Made by a program: the position numbers and the translations under genes. A stretch of DNA of 64,000 nt from Telluria beijingensis (lineage in GTDB: Bacteria > Pseudomonadota > Gammaproteobacteria > Burkholderiales > Burkholderiaceae_D), in contig NZ_CP132480.1 of NCBI RefSeq assembly GCF_030770395.1, positions 2,040,714 through 2,104,713 of the forward strand, in the 5' to 3' direction. Below the pieces are notes generated by a model that did not search any database, was not told the DNA's origin, and worked only from the letters and a program-made list of their open reading frames with translations. Shown one piece after another: positions 35,908 to 46,647 of this stretch; position 1 is the stretch's first letter; the number at the start of each line of letters is the position of its first letter.

Positions 35908-37062
35908 ATGCCGAACTGGCTATTGCCTGAGAATATTGCCGATGTCTTGCCGTCCGAAGCGCGCAAGATCGAAGAATTGCGTCGCCTGATGCTCGACAAC
36001 TTCCGGCTCTACGGCTACGAACTGGTGATGCCGCCGCTGCTCGAATATACCGAGTCGCTGCTGGCGGGCGCCGGTGAAGACACCGACCTCAAGACCTTCA
36101 AGGTCGTCGATCCGCTGTCCGGCCGCCTGCTGGGCCTGCGCGCCGACATGACCACGCAGGTGGCGCGCATCGACGCCCACCTGTTGAATCGCGAATCGAT
36201 CACCCGCCTGTGCTACGCCGGCAGTGTGCTGCATACCCGCCCGTCGGGCCTGCATGCGACCCGCGAACCGGTGCAGATCGGCGCCGAGATCTACGGTCAC
36301 GCCGGCCTGGAAGCCGATGCCGAGATCCAGGAACTGGCCCTCGGCTCACTCAGCCTGGCCGGCTTCACCAGCGTGCGCCTGGACCTGGCCCACGTCGGCG
36401 TGCTGCGCGCGCTGCTCGCCGAAGACCCGGCCGCCAAGCGCGACGAGAACCAGATCTACTGCCTGCTGCGCGCCAAGGATGCGCCGGGCCTGGACGAGAT
36501 CTCGATCAACTATTATCCGCAGACCCGCCAGGCGCTGCTGGCCTTGCCGCAATTGTATGGCGACGTCGAGGTGCTGGGCCGGGCGCGCGAGCTGTTGCCG
36601 GCGCTGCCGGGCATCCAGCGCGCCTTGGCCGAACTGGCGGCGCTGGCGGCAGGCGCCATCGGGCGCGCCGACGTGGCGATCGACCTGGCCGACCTGCGCG
36701 GCTACCAGTACGAAAGCGGCGCCATGTTCGCGCTCTACGTGCCGGGCCTGCCGAACGCCGTGGCGCGCGGCGGGCGTTATGATCATGTGGGCGAAGCCTT
36801 CGGACGCGCGCGTCCGGCCACCGGCTTCTCGCTCGACCTGCGCGAACTGGCCCGGCTGCTGCCGACGGCCGAGCGCAAGCATTCCATTCGTGCGCCGTGG
36901 GGCAATGCCCCCGAGCTGAAGGAAAAAATCGCTGACCTGCGCAAGGCAGGCGAAGTCGTGATCCAGAGCATGCCTGGTCACGACAATATTCAGGACGAGT
37001 TCGAGTGCGACCGCGTGCTCGTCCTCGAAAACGGAAATTGGATTCTCAAAAACTTAGGTTAA
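35908..37062 (+). CDS. hisZ: ATP phosphoribosyltransferase regulatory subunit HisZ
   Basis: A 384-residue HisRS-like protein without aminoacylation function; it binds the short-form HisG and confers histidine feedback. [17 protein letters not shown] begins the conserved region, followed by [15 protein letters not shown] and the degenerate [20 protein letters not shown]. An ATG two codons after a possible TTG is used as start. It is followed after three bases by purA, a conserved betaproteobacterial pairing. Confidence 0.93.
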   Translation: MPNWLLPENIADVLPSEARKIEELRRLMLDNFRLYGYELVMPPLLEYTESLLAGAGEDTDLKTFKVVDPLSGRLLGLRADMTTQVARIDAHLLNRESITRLCYAGSVLHTRPSGLHATREPVQIGAEIYGHAGLEADAEIQELALGSLSLAGFTSVRLDLAHVGVLRALLAEDPAAKRDENQIYCLLRAKDAPGLDEISINYYPQTRQALLALPQLYGDVEVLGRARELLPALPGIQRALAELAALAAGAIGRADVAIDLADLRGYQYESGAMFALYVPGLPNAVARGGRYDHVGEAFGRARPATGFSLDLRELARLLPTAERKHSIRAPWGNAPELKEKIADLRKAGEVVIQSMPGHDNIQDEFECDRVLVLENGNWILKNLG

Positions 37063-38382
<1,320 letters not shown>

Positions 38383-38407
38383 ACCCAATAAAAATCTGGA
38401 GTAGAAG

Positions 38408-38947
38408 ATGAATACCCCTGTATCGACCGACAAGGACCTGTGGGTCTCCTGGGATGAGTACCACCGCCTGATCGAGCGCCTGGCGCTGCAGGTTTATGAA
38501 TCGGGCTGGAAGTTCGACCAGGTGCTGTGCCTGGCGCGCGGCGGCGTGCGTCCTGGCGACGTGTTCTCGCGCATTTTTGACGTGCCGCTGGCGATCCTGT
38601 CGACCAGCTCGTACCGCGAAGAAGCCGGCACCAAGCAGGGCGACCTGGACATCTCGAAGTACATGACCATGACCAAGGGCCCGCTGTCCGGCCGCGTGCT
38701 GCTGGTCGACGACCTGGCCGATTCGGGCGTCACCCTGCGCAAGGTCAGCGAGCACCTGACCGAGAACTACAAGGATGTCACCGAAGTGAAGTCGGCCGTC
38801 ATCTGGGTCAAGGGCACTTCGTCGATCCGTCCGGATTACTTCCTGGACGACCTGCCGCACAATCCGTGGATTCACCAGCCGTTCGAAGAGTATGACGGCC
38901 TGCGTCCGCATCAGTTGGCGGCGTGGTTGAAGAAGTTCGATAAGTAA
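38408..38947 (+). CDS. Purine-type phosphoribosyltransferase
   Basis: A 179-residue type I phosphoribosyltransferase. The PRPP-binding loop is VLLVDDLADSGVTL with the paired acidic residues; LCLARGGVRPGDVFS precedes it. Position 25 bases after purA suggests purine salvage, with xanthine or hypoxanthine-guanine as likely substrates, but base specificity is not readable. Confidence 0.88.
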   Translation: MNTPVSTDKDLWVSWDEYHRLIERLALQVYESGWKFDQVLCLARGGVRPGDVFSRIFDVPLAILSTSSYREEAGTKQGDLDISKYMTMTKGPLSGRVLLVDDLADSGVTLRKVSEHLTENYKDVTEVKSAVIWVKGTSSIRPDYFLDDLPHNPWIHQPFEEYDGLRPHQLAAWLKKFDK

Positions 38948-38984
38948 TCAGCTTGCGTTAGCTGTTCAGCTAACGGTAAGCCAC

Positions 38985-39088
38985 CGTCGTCCCCGCGCAG
39001 GCGGGGACCCAAGTTCCTCAGCGTATCGCTTACCCAAGCGAAGTGACTGTGCAAACGAGCTTGGGTCCCCGCCTTCGCGGGGACGACG
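38985..39088. repeat. Inverted-repeat extragenic element, copy 2
   Basis: A 104-base element between the phosphoribosyltransferase and marC. Its 29-base arms (38985-39013 and 39060-39088) are complementary with a single mismatch around a 46-base spacer. Each arm folds on itself (left GTCCCCGC-GCAG-GCGGGGAC). It is the same family as 27091-27176, with GGGGAC replacing GGGAAC in compensated stem positions. Confidence 0.88.
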
Positions 39089-39149
39089 CATTTCTGGCCT
39101 CTGGTAATATTGCGTCACCAAAATTTTTGGCATCCCAACAATAAAAACC

Positions 39150-39746
39150 ATGACCCAAAGCTTCTTCCAGACCTTCATCCTGCTCATTCTCGTCACCGAC
39201 CCCTTCGGCAACGTCCCCTTGTTCGCTGCGGCCCTGAAAGACACGCCCATCGAGCGCCGCAACAAGATCGTGATCCGCGAATGCGGCATCGCGTTCCTGT
39301 TACTTCTCGTATTCATGTTCTTCGGCCAGCACTTCCTCGAAGCACTGCACCTGAGCCCGGTCGCCTTGCGCATCGGCGGCGCCGTAATCCTGCTGATGAT
39401 CGCGATCCGCATGATCTTCCCGCACCCGGACGGTGTGCTGGGCAAGAGCGAAGGCGGCGAGCCCTTCATCGTGCCGCTGGCGATTCCCGCGCTGGCCGGT
39501 CCGTCGGCCCTGGCCACCGTGCTGCTGTTCTCGTCGACCAGCTTCACCGACACGATGGTGCACGTCGCCGCGCTGGCGGCGGTGGGCGTCGTGTGGCTGA
39601 TGGTGTTCCTGAGCGCCGAGAAGCTGCAGCAAAAACTCGGCCCGCAGGTCATGACCGCCTTCGAGCGCCTGATGGGCCTGATCCTGACCGCGATGTCGAT
39701 CGAAATGCTGCTGGGCGGCATCCGGGAGTTCGTCCAGACGCTGTAA
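39150..39746 (+). CDS. MarC-family integral membrane protein
   Basis: A 198-residue protein with about six transmembrane segments of the MarC/UPF0056 family. Features are LLILVTDPFGNVPLFAAALK near the N-terminus, the IGGAVILLMIAIRMIF helix, the conserved VPLAIPALAGPSALATVLL, and the C-terminal MGLILTAMSIEMLLGGIREF. The family was once linked to multiple antibiotic resistance but its function is not settled. It is transcribed alone, just after the repeat element. Confidence 0.92.
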   Translation: MTQSFFQTFILLILVTDPFGNVPLFAAALKDTPIERRNKIVIRECGIAFLLLLVFMFFGQHFLEALHLSPVALRIGGAVILLMIAIRMIFPHPDGVLGKSEGGEPFIVPLAIPALAGPSALATVLLFSSTSFTDTMVHVAALAAVGVVWLMVFLSAEKLQQKLGPQVMTAFERLMGLILTAMSIEMLLGGIREFVQTL

Positions 39747-39827
39747 GCCATCCGTGCGGGAGTCTTGTAGCAAATCTGGCACACTGGATGTGCGCGGATT
39801 GCGCAGGACTCCCAACCAGCGAATGGC

Positions 39828-41858
39828 ATGAAACAGGAACCAGCGACACCCTCCGAATGGCTGCCTTTCCTCAGCGGTGGCGGCATGATGGGCGCGATGA
39901 TGCGCGCCCACGACTGGAGCGCGTCGCCCCTCGGTTCGCCGCGCGAGTGGCCGCAGGCGCTGCGCACCACGGTCGGGCTGATGCTCAACTCCAAGTTCCC
40001 CATGTTCGTCGCCTGGGGCGGCGAGCTCGGCTTCCTGTACAACGATTCATATATCTCGATCCTGGGCGACAAGCATCCGGGCGCGCTGGGCAAGCGCTTC
40101 CACGACGTCTGGGCAGAAATCTGGCATGACATCCATCCGCTGATCGTGCGCGCGCTCAGGGGCGAGGCCAGCTATATGGATCGCCTGCCGCTGCGCATGC
40201 GCCGCCATGGCTACGACGAAGACACCTGGTTCCGCTTCTCGTATTCGCCGGTGCGCGACGAGGATGGCACCGTGGCCGGCATGTTCTGCGCCTGCGTCGA
40301 GATGACCGGCGAGGTGCTGGCCCAGCGCTACCGCGAAGAAGAGAACGAGCGCCTGGTGACCCTGTTCGAGCAGGCGCCCGGCATCATCGCCGTGCTGCGC
40401 GGGCCCGACCACGTGTTCGAGATCACCAACCGCTCCTACCTGCAGCTGGTCGGCCACCGCGCGCTGGTCGGCAAGGCCGCGCGTGACGCGCTGCCCGAGG
40501 TCCAGGGACAGGGCTTCTTCGAGCTGCTCGACCATGTCTACCACACCGGCCAGCCCTTCGTCGGCCATGCGGTGCCGCTGCGCGTGCAGCGCGACCCGAA
40601 TGCGCCGCTGGACGAGCGCTTCATCGACTTCGTCTACCAGCCGATCCACGATGCCCACGGCAAGGTATCCGGCATCTTCGTGGAAGGCAGCGACGTCACC
40701 GCGCGCAAGCGCATCGAGGACGAGCTGCGCGCCGCCAACCGCCAGAAGGACCAGTTCCTGGCGATGCTGGCGCACGAGCTGCGCAACCCGCTGGCGCCGA
40801 TCACCACCGCGGCCCAGCTGCTGCAGCGCGGCCAGATGGATGCGCCGGGCATCCAGCGCGCCAGCGACATCATCGCGCGCCAGGCCCAGCACATGACGTC
40901 GCTGGTCAACGACCTGCTGGACGTCTCGCGCGTCACGCGCGGCCTGGTGACCATCGCCAAGGAAGCGCTCGAGGTGCGCGACGTGGTGCGCGAAGCGGTG
41001 GAGCAGGTACGGCCGCTGATGGACGCGCGCCACCATGCGCTGCATTGCGAGATCGCGTCGAACCCCTTGCGGGTGGAAGGCGACCGCACACGCCTGATCC
41101 AGGTGGTGTCGAATATCCTGAACAACGCCGCCAAGTACACGGCGCCGGGCGGCGCCATCCTGCTCAGCGTGCGCCTCGACGCCGGTTGCGTGCGGATCGG
41201 CGTGCGCGACAATGGGCAGGGCATCGATCCGCCGATCCTGCCCTATATCTTCGACCTGTTCATCCAGGCCGAGCGCACGCCCGACCGCTCGCAGGGCGGC
41301 CTGGGACTGGGCCTGGCGCTGGTCAAGAGCCTGGCCGTGCTGCACGGCGGACGGGTCGAGGCGCACAGCGAGGGGCTCGGCAGAGGCAGCGAGTTCGTGG
41401 TCTATCTACCGTGCCTGGCCGAGGCGCCGGCGGCCAATGTGCCGGGCGCGAGTGCGGCCTCACACGGGACGCGTGGCCTGAAGGTGCTGGTGGTGGACGA
41501 CAACATCGACGCGGCCCAGATGCTGGCCACGCTGCTCGAGATGAACGGGTATGAAGTCGACATCGCCTACGACGGCAGGAGCGCGCTGGCGAGCGCGGTG
41601 CAGGCGCCGCCCGACGTGGCCCTGCTCGACATCGGCCTGCCCGATCTCGACGGCCATGAACTGGCGCGCCGACTGCGCGCGATGCCCGAGACCACGCAGG
41701 CGGTGCTGGTGGCCTTGACCGGGTATGGGCAGGTGGAAGACCAGCGGCGCGCCTACAAGGCCGGGTTCGACCATCATATGGCCAAGCCGGCGGATCTGGC
41801 GAAGTTGCTGGAGTTGCTGGCGAACGTAGGGTTGGCGGCTACGCCGCCGACGCGGTGA
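39828..41858 (+). CDS. Hybrid sensor histidine kinase/response regulator with PAS domains
   Basis: A 676-residue soluble hybrid kinase without membrane segments. An N-terminal PAS-like domain (about 20-160; NSKFPMFVAWGGELGFLYND), a second PAS domain (about 175-290; VFEITNRSYLQLVGHRALVG), HisKA with the phospho-acceptor in FLAMLAHELRNPLAPI, a HATPase domain (NNAAKYTAPGG, VRDNGQGIDP, GGLGLGLALVKSL) and a C-terminal receiver (LVVDDNIDAAQ, LLDIGLPDLDG, MAKPAD) follow in order. The last ten codons and the stop lie within one arm of an inverted repeat, so the C-terminus NVGLAATPPTR may be repeat-derived. No output partner is adjacent. Confidence 0.92.
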   Translation: MKQEPATPSEWLPFLSGGGMMGAMMRAHDWSASPLGSPREWPQALRTTVGLMLNSKFPMFVAWGGELGFLYNDSYISILGDKHPGALGKRFHDVWAEIWHDIHPLIVRALRGEASYMDRLPLRMRRHGYDEDTWFRFSYSPVRDEDGTVAGMFCACVEMTGEVLAQRYREEENERLVTLFEQAPGIIAVLRGPDHVFEITNRSYLQLVGHRALVGKAARDALPEVQGQGFFELLDHVYHTGQPFVGHAVPLRVQRDPNAPLDERFIDFVYQPIHDAHGKVSGIFVEGSDVTARKRIEDELRAANRQKDQFLAMLAHELRNPLAPITTAAQLLQRGQMDAPGIQRASDIIARQAQHMTSLVNDLLDVSRVTRGLVTIAKEALEVRDVVREAVEQVRPLMDARHHALHCEIASNPLRVEGDRTRLIQVVSNILNNAAKYTAPGGAILLSVRLDAGCVRIGVRDNGQGIDPPILPYIFDLFIQAERTPDRSQGGLGLGLALVKSLAVLHGGRVEAHSEGLGRGSEFVVYLPCLAEAPAANVPGASAASHGTRGLKVLVVDDNIDAAQMLATLLEMNGYEVDIAYDGRSALASAVQAPPDVALLDIGLPDLDGHELARRLRAMPETTQAVLVALTGYGQVEDQRRAYKAGFDHHMAKPADLAKLLELLANVGLAATPPTR

Positions 41859-41938
41859 TCGTCGGCGGCGAAATTGCCCGGCGCGTGAGCGGAGCCGCTG
41901 ACAATCGCCGCGTCGGCAGCAAAGCTGCCAACCCTACG
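41825..41938. repeat. Imperfect inverted repeat spanning the 3' end of the hybrid kinase gene
   Basis: Arms at 41825-41855 and 41908-41938 are complementary at 27 of 31 positions around a 52-base centre, which itself holds AGCGG-AG-CCGCT. The left arm is translated as the kinase C-terminus and ends just before the TGA. The right arm is 26 bases beyond the uvrB stop codon, so the structure may also act as a terminator for either convergent gene. Confidence 0.8.
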
Positions 41939-41964
41939 ATGATGCGGTGAGCAGGCGCAGGGCG

Positions 41965-44073
41965 TTATTTGCCCAGCATCGACACCACATTATCCGCCCC
42001 CGGCGCCCCGAACGCCTGCTGCTTGAGCACATGCAGTTGATCCCGCACCTGCGCCGCCTTCTCGAACTCGAGGTTCTTGGCATGGTCGACCATGAGCTTC
42101 TCGAGGCGCTTGATCTCCTTGCCGATCTGCTTCTCGCTCATCGACTCGACCTTGGCCGTCGCCGCATCCTCGTGGATGCCCTCGACCATGGCGCGCTGCG
42201 CGGCATTGCTGTACACGCCGTCGATCATCTCCTTGATCTTCTTCTGCACACCCTTCGGCGTGATGCCGTTGGCTTCGTTGAAGGCGATCTGCTTGGCGCG
42301 GCGGCGCTCGGTTTCGTCGATCGCGCGCCGCATCGAATCGGTCACCTGGTCGGCGTACAGGATCGCCACGCCGTTCAGGTTGCGGGCCGCGCGGCCGATG
42401 GTCTGGATCAGCGATCGCTCCGAACGCAGGAAGCCTTCTTTATCGGCATCGAGCACCGCCACCAGCGACACCTCGGGCAAGTCCAGGCCCTCGCGCAGCA
42501 GGTTGATCCCCACCAGCACGTCGAAGGTGCCCAGGCGCAGGTCGCGCAGGATTTCCACGCGCTCGACGGTCTCGATATCGCTGTGCAGGTAGCGCACCTT
42601 GATGCCGTGGTCGCCCAGGTATTCGGTGAGCTGCTCGGCCATGCGCTTGGTCAGCGTGGTCACCAGCACCCGTTCGTCCTTGGCGATGCGGTCGTTGATC
42701 TCGCTCATCAGGTCGTCGACCTGCGACAGGGCGGGGCGCACGATAATGTGCGGGTCGACCAGGCCGGTGGGCCGCACCACCTGCTCGACCACATTGTCGG
42801 CATGCTGCTGCTCGTACTCGGCCGGCGTCGCCGAGACGAAGATCGTCTGGCGCGCCTTGCTCTCGAACTCCTGGAATTTCAAAGGCCGGTTGTCCAGCGC
42901 CGACGGCAGGCGGAAGCCATAGTCGACCAGGTTGGTCTTGCGCGAACGGTCGCCGTTGTACATCGCATTGAGCTGGCCGATCATCACGTGCGACTCGTCC
43001 ATGAACATCAGCGCGTCTTTCGGCAGGTAGTCGATCAGCGTCGGCGGCGGCTCGCCCGGCATCGCGCCGGACAGGTGGCGCGAATAGTTCTCGATGCCCT
43101 TCGTGAAGCCGATCTCGGCCAGCATCTCGAGGTCGAAGCGCGTGCGCTGCTCGAGGCGCTGCTCTTCGATCAGCTTGTTCTGCTGGCGGAATTCCTCGAG
43201 GCGGTCGCGCAGCTCGGCCTTGATGGTTTCGACCGCGCGCAGCACGGTCGAACGGGGCGTGACGTAGTGCGAGCCCGGGTACACGGTGAAGCGCGGGATC
43301 TTTTGACGCACGCGGCCGGTCAGCGGATCGAACAGCTGGAGCGATTCGATCTCGTCGTCGAACATCTCGACGCGGATCGCCAGTTCGGCGTGTTCGGCCG
43401 GGAAGATGTCGATGGTGTCGCCGCGTACGCGGAACGAACCGCGCGAGAAATCCATCTCGTTGCGGGTGTACTGCATCTGGATCAGGCGCGCGATGATGTC
43501 GCGCTGCGCCACTTTGTCCTTGTGGCGCAGCGTGAGGATCATCTTGTGGTATTCGTTCGGATTGCCGATACCGTAGATCGCCGACACGGTGGCGACGATG
43601 ATCACGTCGCGCCGCTCCATCAGCGACTTGGTGCACGACAGGCGCATCTGCTCGATGTGCTCGTTGATCGACGAGTCCTTTTCGATGAACAGGTCGCGCT
43701 GCGGCACATACGCTTCCGGCTGGTAGTAATCGTAGTAGGACACGAAATACTCGACCGCATTCTGCGGGAAGAACTCGCGGAACTCCGCATACAGCTGGGC
43801 CGCCAGCGTCTTATTCGGTGCGAACACGATCGCCGGCCGGCCGGCGCGCGCGATCACATTGGCCATCGTGTACGTCTTGCCCGAGCCCGTCACGCCGAGC
43901 AGCGTCTGGTACGACAGGCCGTCGTTGATGCCTTCGATCAGGCCTTCGATCGCGGTCGGCTGGTCGCCGGCCGGCGGGAACGGCTGGTGCAGCTTGAACG
44001 GTGAATCCGGGAAGGTGAGAACAGTCGGCTCAGGGGAGGAATCAGGAGAAGTTGCGATGGATAAATCAGCCAT
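41965..44073 (-). CDS. uvrB: Excinuclease ABC subunit B
   Basis: A 702-residue DNA-helicase-like subunit of nucleotide excision repair. Walker [17 protein letters not shown], the beta-hairpin region [19 protein letters not shown] box [12 protein letters not shown], the helicase VI motif [11 protein letters not shown] and the C-terminal UVR domain ([20 protein letters not shown]) that binds UvrC are present. The N-terminus has about 25 extra residues before [14 protein letters not shown]. It is divergent from the aminotransferase gene with 107 bases between them; no LexA-type operator was recognised there. Confidence 0.97.
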   Translation of the reverse strand: MADLSIATSPDSSPEPTVLTFPDSPFKLHQPFPPAGDQPTAIEGLIEGINDGLSYQTLLGVTGSGKTYTMANVIARAGRPAIVFAPNKTLAAQLYAEFREFFPQNAVEYFVSYYDYYQPEAYVPQRDLFIEKDSSINEHIEQMRLSCTKSLMERRDVIIVATVSAIYGIGNPNEYHKMILTLRHKDKVAQRDIIARLIQMQYTRNEMDFSRGSFRVRGDTIDIFPAEHAELAIRVEMFDDEIESLQLFDPLTGRVRQKIPRFTVYPGSHYVTPRSTVLRAVETIKAELRDRLEEFRQQNKLIEEQRLEQRTRFDLEMLAEIGFTKGIENYSRHLSGAMPGEPPPTLIDYLPKDALMFMDESHVMIGQLNAMYNGDRSRKTNLVDYGFRLPSALDNRPLKFQEFESKARQTIFVSATPAEYEQQHADNVVEQVVRPTGLVDPHIIVRPALSQVDDLMSEINDRIAKDERVLVTTLTKRMAEQLTEYLGDHGIKVRYLHSDIETVERVEILRDLRLGTFDVLVGINLLREGLDLPEVSLVAVLDADKEGFLRSERSLIQTIGRAARNLNGVAILYADQVTDSMRRAIDETERRRAKQIAFNEANGITPKGVQKKIKEMIDGVYSNAAQRAMVEGIHEDAATAKVESMSEKQIGKEIKRLEKLMVDHAKNLEFEKAAQVRDQLHVLKQQAFGAPGADNVVSMLGK

Positions 44074-44180
44074 ACTTACAGACCTTTGCTAGAATGAGAA
44101 TCCGCCTGCGGCCTTGTACTTCAAGGGTCGCTGTCTATACAACCGCTGCGAATCGTAGCCGACAAACTCAGTTTATCACG

Positions 44181-45392
44181 ATGACTTCCACTGCCTCTGC
44201 AAGCCTCTTTGGCGCCATTGAAATGGCCCCGCGCGACCCGATCCTGGGGATCACCGAAGCCTTCAATGCCGACACCAACCCTGCCAAGATCAACCTCGGC
44301 GTGGGTGTCTACTACGACAACAACGGCAAGGTGCCGCTGCTCGAGTGCGTGCAAAAAGCGGAAGCCAAACTGATGGAACAGCCTGCGCCGCGCACCTACC
44401 TGCCGATCGACGGCCTGGCGGCATACGACAAGGCCGTGCAAGAGCTGGTATTTGGTGCCGACAGCGCCGTAATTCAAGAGAAGCGTGCGATCACCGTGCA
44501 GGCCCTGGGCGGCACCGGCGCGCTCAAGATCGGCGCCGACTTCCTCAAGCGTTTCCTGCCGCACGCCGACGTCTACATCAGCGATCCGAGCTGGGAAAAC
44601 CACCGCGCGCTGTTCGAAAGCGCCGGCTTCACCGTCCACAACTATGCCTATTACGATGCCGCGACCCGCGGCGTGAACTTCGACGGCATGCTGGCCGCGC
44701 TGAAGGCCATGCCGGCCGGTTCGATCGTCGTGCTGCACGCCTGCTGCCACAACCCGACCGGCGCCGACCTGTCGCAAGCGCAGTGGGACGAAGTGATCGC
44801 CGCCGTGCAGGCGGGTGGTCTGGTGCCGTTCCTGGACATGGCCTACCAGGGCTTCGCCAATGGCATCGACGAAGACGGCGCCGTCGTGCGCCGCTTCGCC
44901 GCGACCGGCATGCCGCTGCTGGTGTCGAACTCGTTCTCGAAGTCGTTCTCGCTGTACGGCGAGCGTGTCGGCGCGCTGTCGATCGTCGCTACCAGTGCTG
45001 AAGAAGCTGGCCGCGTGCTGTCGCAGCTCAAGCGTGTGGTGCGCACCAACTACTCGAACCCGCCGACCCATGGCGGCAAAGTGGTCGCGACCGTGCTGTC
45101 GACCCCGGAGCTGCGCAAGCTGTGGGAAGAAGAACTGGCCGGCATGCGCGTGCGCATCCGCGAAATGCGCGGCGCGATGGTCGAGAAGCTCAAGGAGAAA
45201 GCCCCGGGCCACGACTTCGAATTCGTGCGCGAGCAGGTCGGCATGTTCTCGTACTCGGGCCTGACCAAGGAGCAGGTGGCCAAGCTGCGCGAGGAATCGA
45301 TCTACGCCGTGGACACCGGCCGCATCTGCGTGGCCGCGCTGAACTCGACCAATATCGATCGCGTCGTTGACGCGGTTGCCAAAGTTCTCTAG
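44181..45392 (+). CDS. Aspartate/aromatic amino acid aminotransferase
   Basis: A 403-residue fold-type I PLP enzyme of the AspC/TyrB group. INLGVGVYYDNNGKVPLLEC opens the conserved region; LHACCHNPTGADL, FLDMAYQGFANG (PLP-contacting Asp/Tyr) and SNSFSKSFSLYGERVGAL (Schiff-base Lys) follow, with NYSNPPTHGG near the C-terminal third. It interconverts aspartate or aromatic amino acids with their 2-oxo acids. Whether aspartate or tyrosine/phenylalanine is preferred is not clear. The ATG at 44181 starts the conserved domain. Confidence 0.94.
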   Translation: MTSTASASLFGAIEMAPRDPILGITEAFNADTNPAKINLGVGVYYDNNGKVPLLECVQKAEAKLMEQPAPRTYLPIDGLAAYDKAVQELVFGADSAVIQEKRAITVQALGGTGALKIGADFLKRFLPHADVYISDPSWENHRALFESAGFTVHNYAYYDAATRGVNFDGMLAALKAMPAGSIVVLHACCHNPTGADLSQAQWDEVIAAVQAGGLVPFLDMAYQGFANGIDEDGAVVRRFAATGMPLLVSNSFSKSFSLYGERVGALSIVATSAEEAGRVLSQLKRVVRTNYSNPPTHGGKVVATVLSTPELRKLWEEELAGMRVRIREMRGAMVEKLKEKAPGHDFEFVREQVGMFSYSGLTKEQVAKLREESIYAVDTGRICVAALNSTNIDRVVDAVAKVL

Positions 45393-45465
45393 AATGCCGG
45401 CTCTCCGCAAGCGTTACGGCGTGTGCGGAGAGCAAGCGTGATGGGTGCCCGAACACTGTGCAAAT

Positions 45466-45495
45466 TTGACAGAAACGTTTCAGCAGCCATATAAT
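45466..45495 (+). promoter_or_regulatory. Sigma-70 promoter of tRNA-Asn copy 1
   Basis: TTGACA (45466-45471) and TATAAT (45490-45495), both perfect consensus hexamers with an 18-base spacer. The tRNA begins 13 bases after the -10. Confidence 0.9.
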
Positions 45496-45507
45496 GCAAG
45501 CATCAAT

Positions 45508-45583
45508 TCCCTGATAGCTCAGTCGGTAGAGCGACGGACTGTTAATCCGCAGGTCCCTGGTTCGAGTCCAGGTCGGGGAGCCA
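45508..45583 (+). tRNA. tRNA-Asn(GTT), copy 1
   Basis: A 76-base cloverleaf. The acceptor TCCCTGA pairs with TCGGGGA including one G-U pair, the D arm is GCTC-AGTCGGTA-GAGC, the anticodon stem is CGGACTGTTAATCCG with GTT, the T arm is CCTGG-TTCGAGT-CCAGG, and CCA is encoded. Copies at 46498 and 48984 are identical except for one D-loop base in copy 2. Confidence 0.98.
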
Positions 45584-45591
45584 GAATACTG

Positions 45592-45622
45592 AAAAGGCCG
45601 CGTCGTGAGATGCGGCCTTTTT
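45592..45622 (+). terminator. Terminator after tRNA-Asn copy 1
   Basis: AAAAGGCCGC (45592-45601) pairs with GCGGCCTTTT (45612-45621) and runs into a T tract. It begins nine bases after the tRNA CCA end. Confidence 0.9.
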
Positions 45623-45672
45623 GCTTTGCGGCGCGCAGGTGGCGCCGGTTGATGGTCACAGGAGATTCTCGC

Positions 45673-46431
45673 GTGAAGCAATTGCCCAAAAGCCATGCCA
45701 CCCTGATCGAGGGGCAGATGTTCCGCCTGATGAAGTCGGGGCAGGGCAAGCCGTCTATCGTGCTGATCAATGGTGCGGGCGGGCCGCTGGATGGGTGGTA
45801 CAAGCTGTATCCCGAAATCGAACGCCTGGGCACCGTGTTTGCCTATGACCGGCCGGGCGTCGGTGGCAGCCCCAGGCCGCGCGAAGCGCAGTATGGCGAA
45901 ACCGTGGTGGCGCAGTTGCGCCTGCTGCTGCAGGCGGCCGGCGTCGAGCCGCCGTTCGTGCTGGTCGGGCATTCCTTCGGCGGCCTGCACGCCAACCTGT
46001 TCGCGCGCGCCTTCGCCGACGAGGTGGCGGGCGTGCTGTTCCTGGAAGCCACGGCGCCAAGCGATGTCACCACGCTCAAGCGCTTCCAGTCGCCGCTGCA
46101 GCGCGGCTTCGTCAAGCTGCTCGACCGCATGTCGCCGCGCGACCAGTTCGACGAAATCCGGAACGAGCTCGAAACCGTGAAGGACATCCAGGAGGCGCCG
46201 GCGTTTCCGCCAGTGCCGGTCACGGTGTTGTCCGGCACCAAGCGCCTGCCGCGCTGGATGGTGCCGGCGGCGCTGGTGCGCGAGCGCGAGCGTACCCAGC
46301 TTGAGCTGGCAGCCTTGTCGCCGCTGGGGGATCGGATCGAGGCGCGGCGCAGTGCGCACTTTCCGCAGCTGACCGAGCCAGAGGCGGTGCTGGATGCCTT
46401 GAAGCGCCTGGTCGCGCGGACAAACACCTAG
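45673..46431 (+). CDS. Alpha/beta hydrolase (GTG start)
   Basis: A 252-residue hydrolase. The oxyanion region LINGAGGPLDGWYKLYPE, the nucleophile elbow VLVGHSFGGLHAN (Ser) and a C-terminal His near RRSAHFPQLTEPE outline the catalytic triad. GTG at 45673 is chosen because AGGAGA lies seven bases before it; an in-frame ATG at 45652 has no such site. There is no signal peptide. The gene is enclosed between two tRNA-Asn genes. Substrate is unknown. Confidence 0.85.
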   Translation: MKQLPKSHATLIEGQMFRLMKSGQGKPSIVLINGAGGPLDGWYKLYPEIERLGTVFAYDRPGVGGSPRPREAQYGETVVAQLRLLLQAAGVEPPFVLVGHSFGGLHANLFARAFADEVAGVLFLEATAPSDVTTLKRFQSPLQRGFVKLLDRMSPRDQFDEIRNELETVKDIQEAPAFPPVPVTVLSGTKRLPRWMVPAALVRERERTQLELAALSPLGDRIEARRSAHFPQLTEPEAVLDALKRLVARTNT

Positions 46432-46458
46432 TATCCGATTTTTTCGTCGTGTGAACCC

Positions 46459-46486
46459 TTGCGAAATCGAAAACAGCAGGTATAAT
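46459..46486 (+). promoter_or_regulatory. Sigma-70 promoter of tRNA-Asn copy 2
   Basis: TTGCGA (46459-46464) and a consensus TATAAT (46481-46486) with a 16-base spacer, 11 bases before the tRNA. Confidence 0.8.
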
Positions 46487-46497
46487 GCGGCCTCCTT

Positions 46498-46573
46498 TCC
46501 CTGATAGCTCAGTTGGTAGAGCGACGGACTGTTAATCCGCAGGTCCCTGGTTCGAGTCCAGGTCGGGGAGCCA
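46498..46573 (+). tRNA. tRNA-Asn(GTT), copy 2
   Basis: Same 76-base tRNA as copy 1 with a single C-to-T change in the D loop (AGTTGG instead of AGTCGG). Anticodon GTT and encoded CCA are intact. Confidence 0.98.
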
Positions 46574-46580
46574 GAATTGA

Positions 46581-46610
46581 AAAAGGGCCGCGTGCGAACG
46601 TGGCCCTTTT
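46581..46610 (+). terminator. Terminator after tRNA-Asn copy 2
   Basis: A 13-pair stem (46581-46593 with 46598-46610, including one G-U pair) closed by a GCGA tetraloop and ending in TTTT. The same stem design follows copy 3. Confidence 0.9.
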
Positions 46611-46647
46611 GTCGTTTCTGGCCGTGACACGAGCGTGCCAGCTATCT

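Noticed and set aside
44074..44180. Possible LexA operator upstream of uvrB
   Set aside because: CTGT occurs, but no CTGT-N8-ACAG arrangement is present between the divergent starts.
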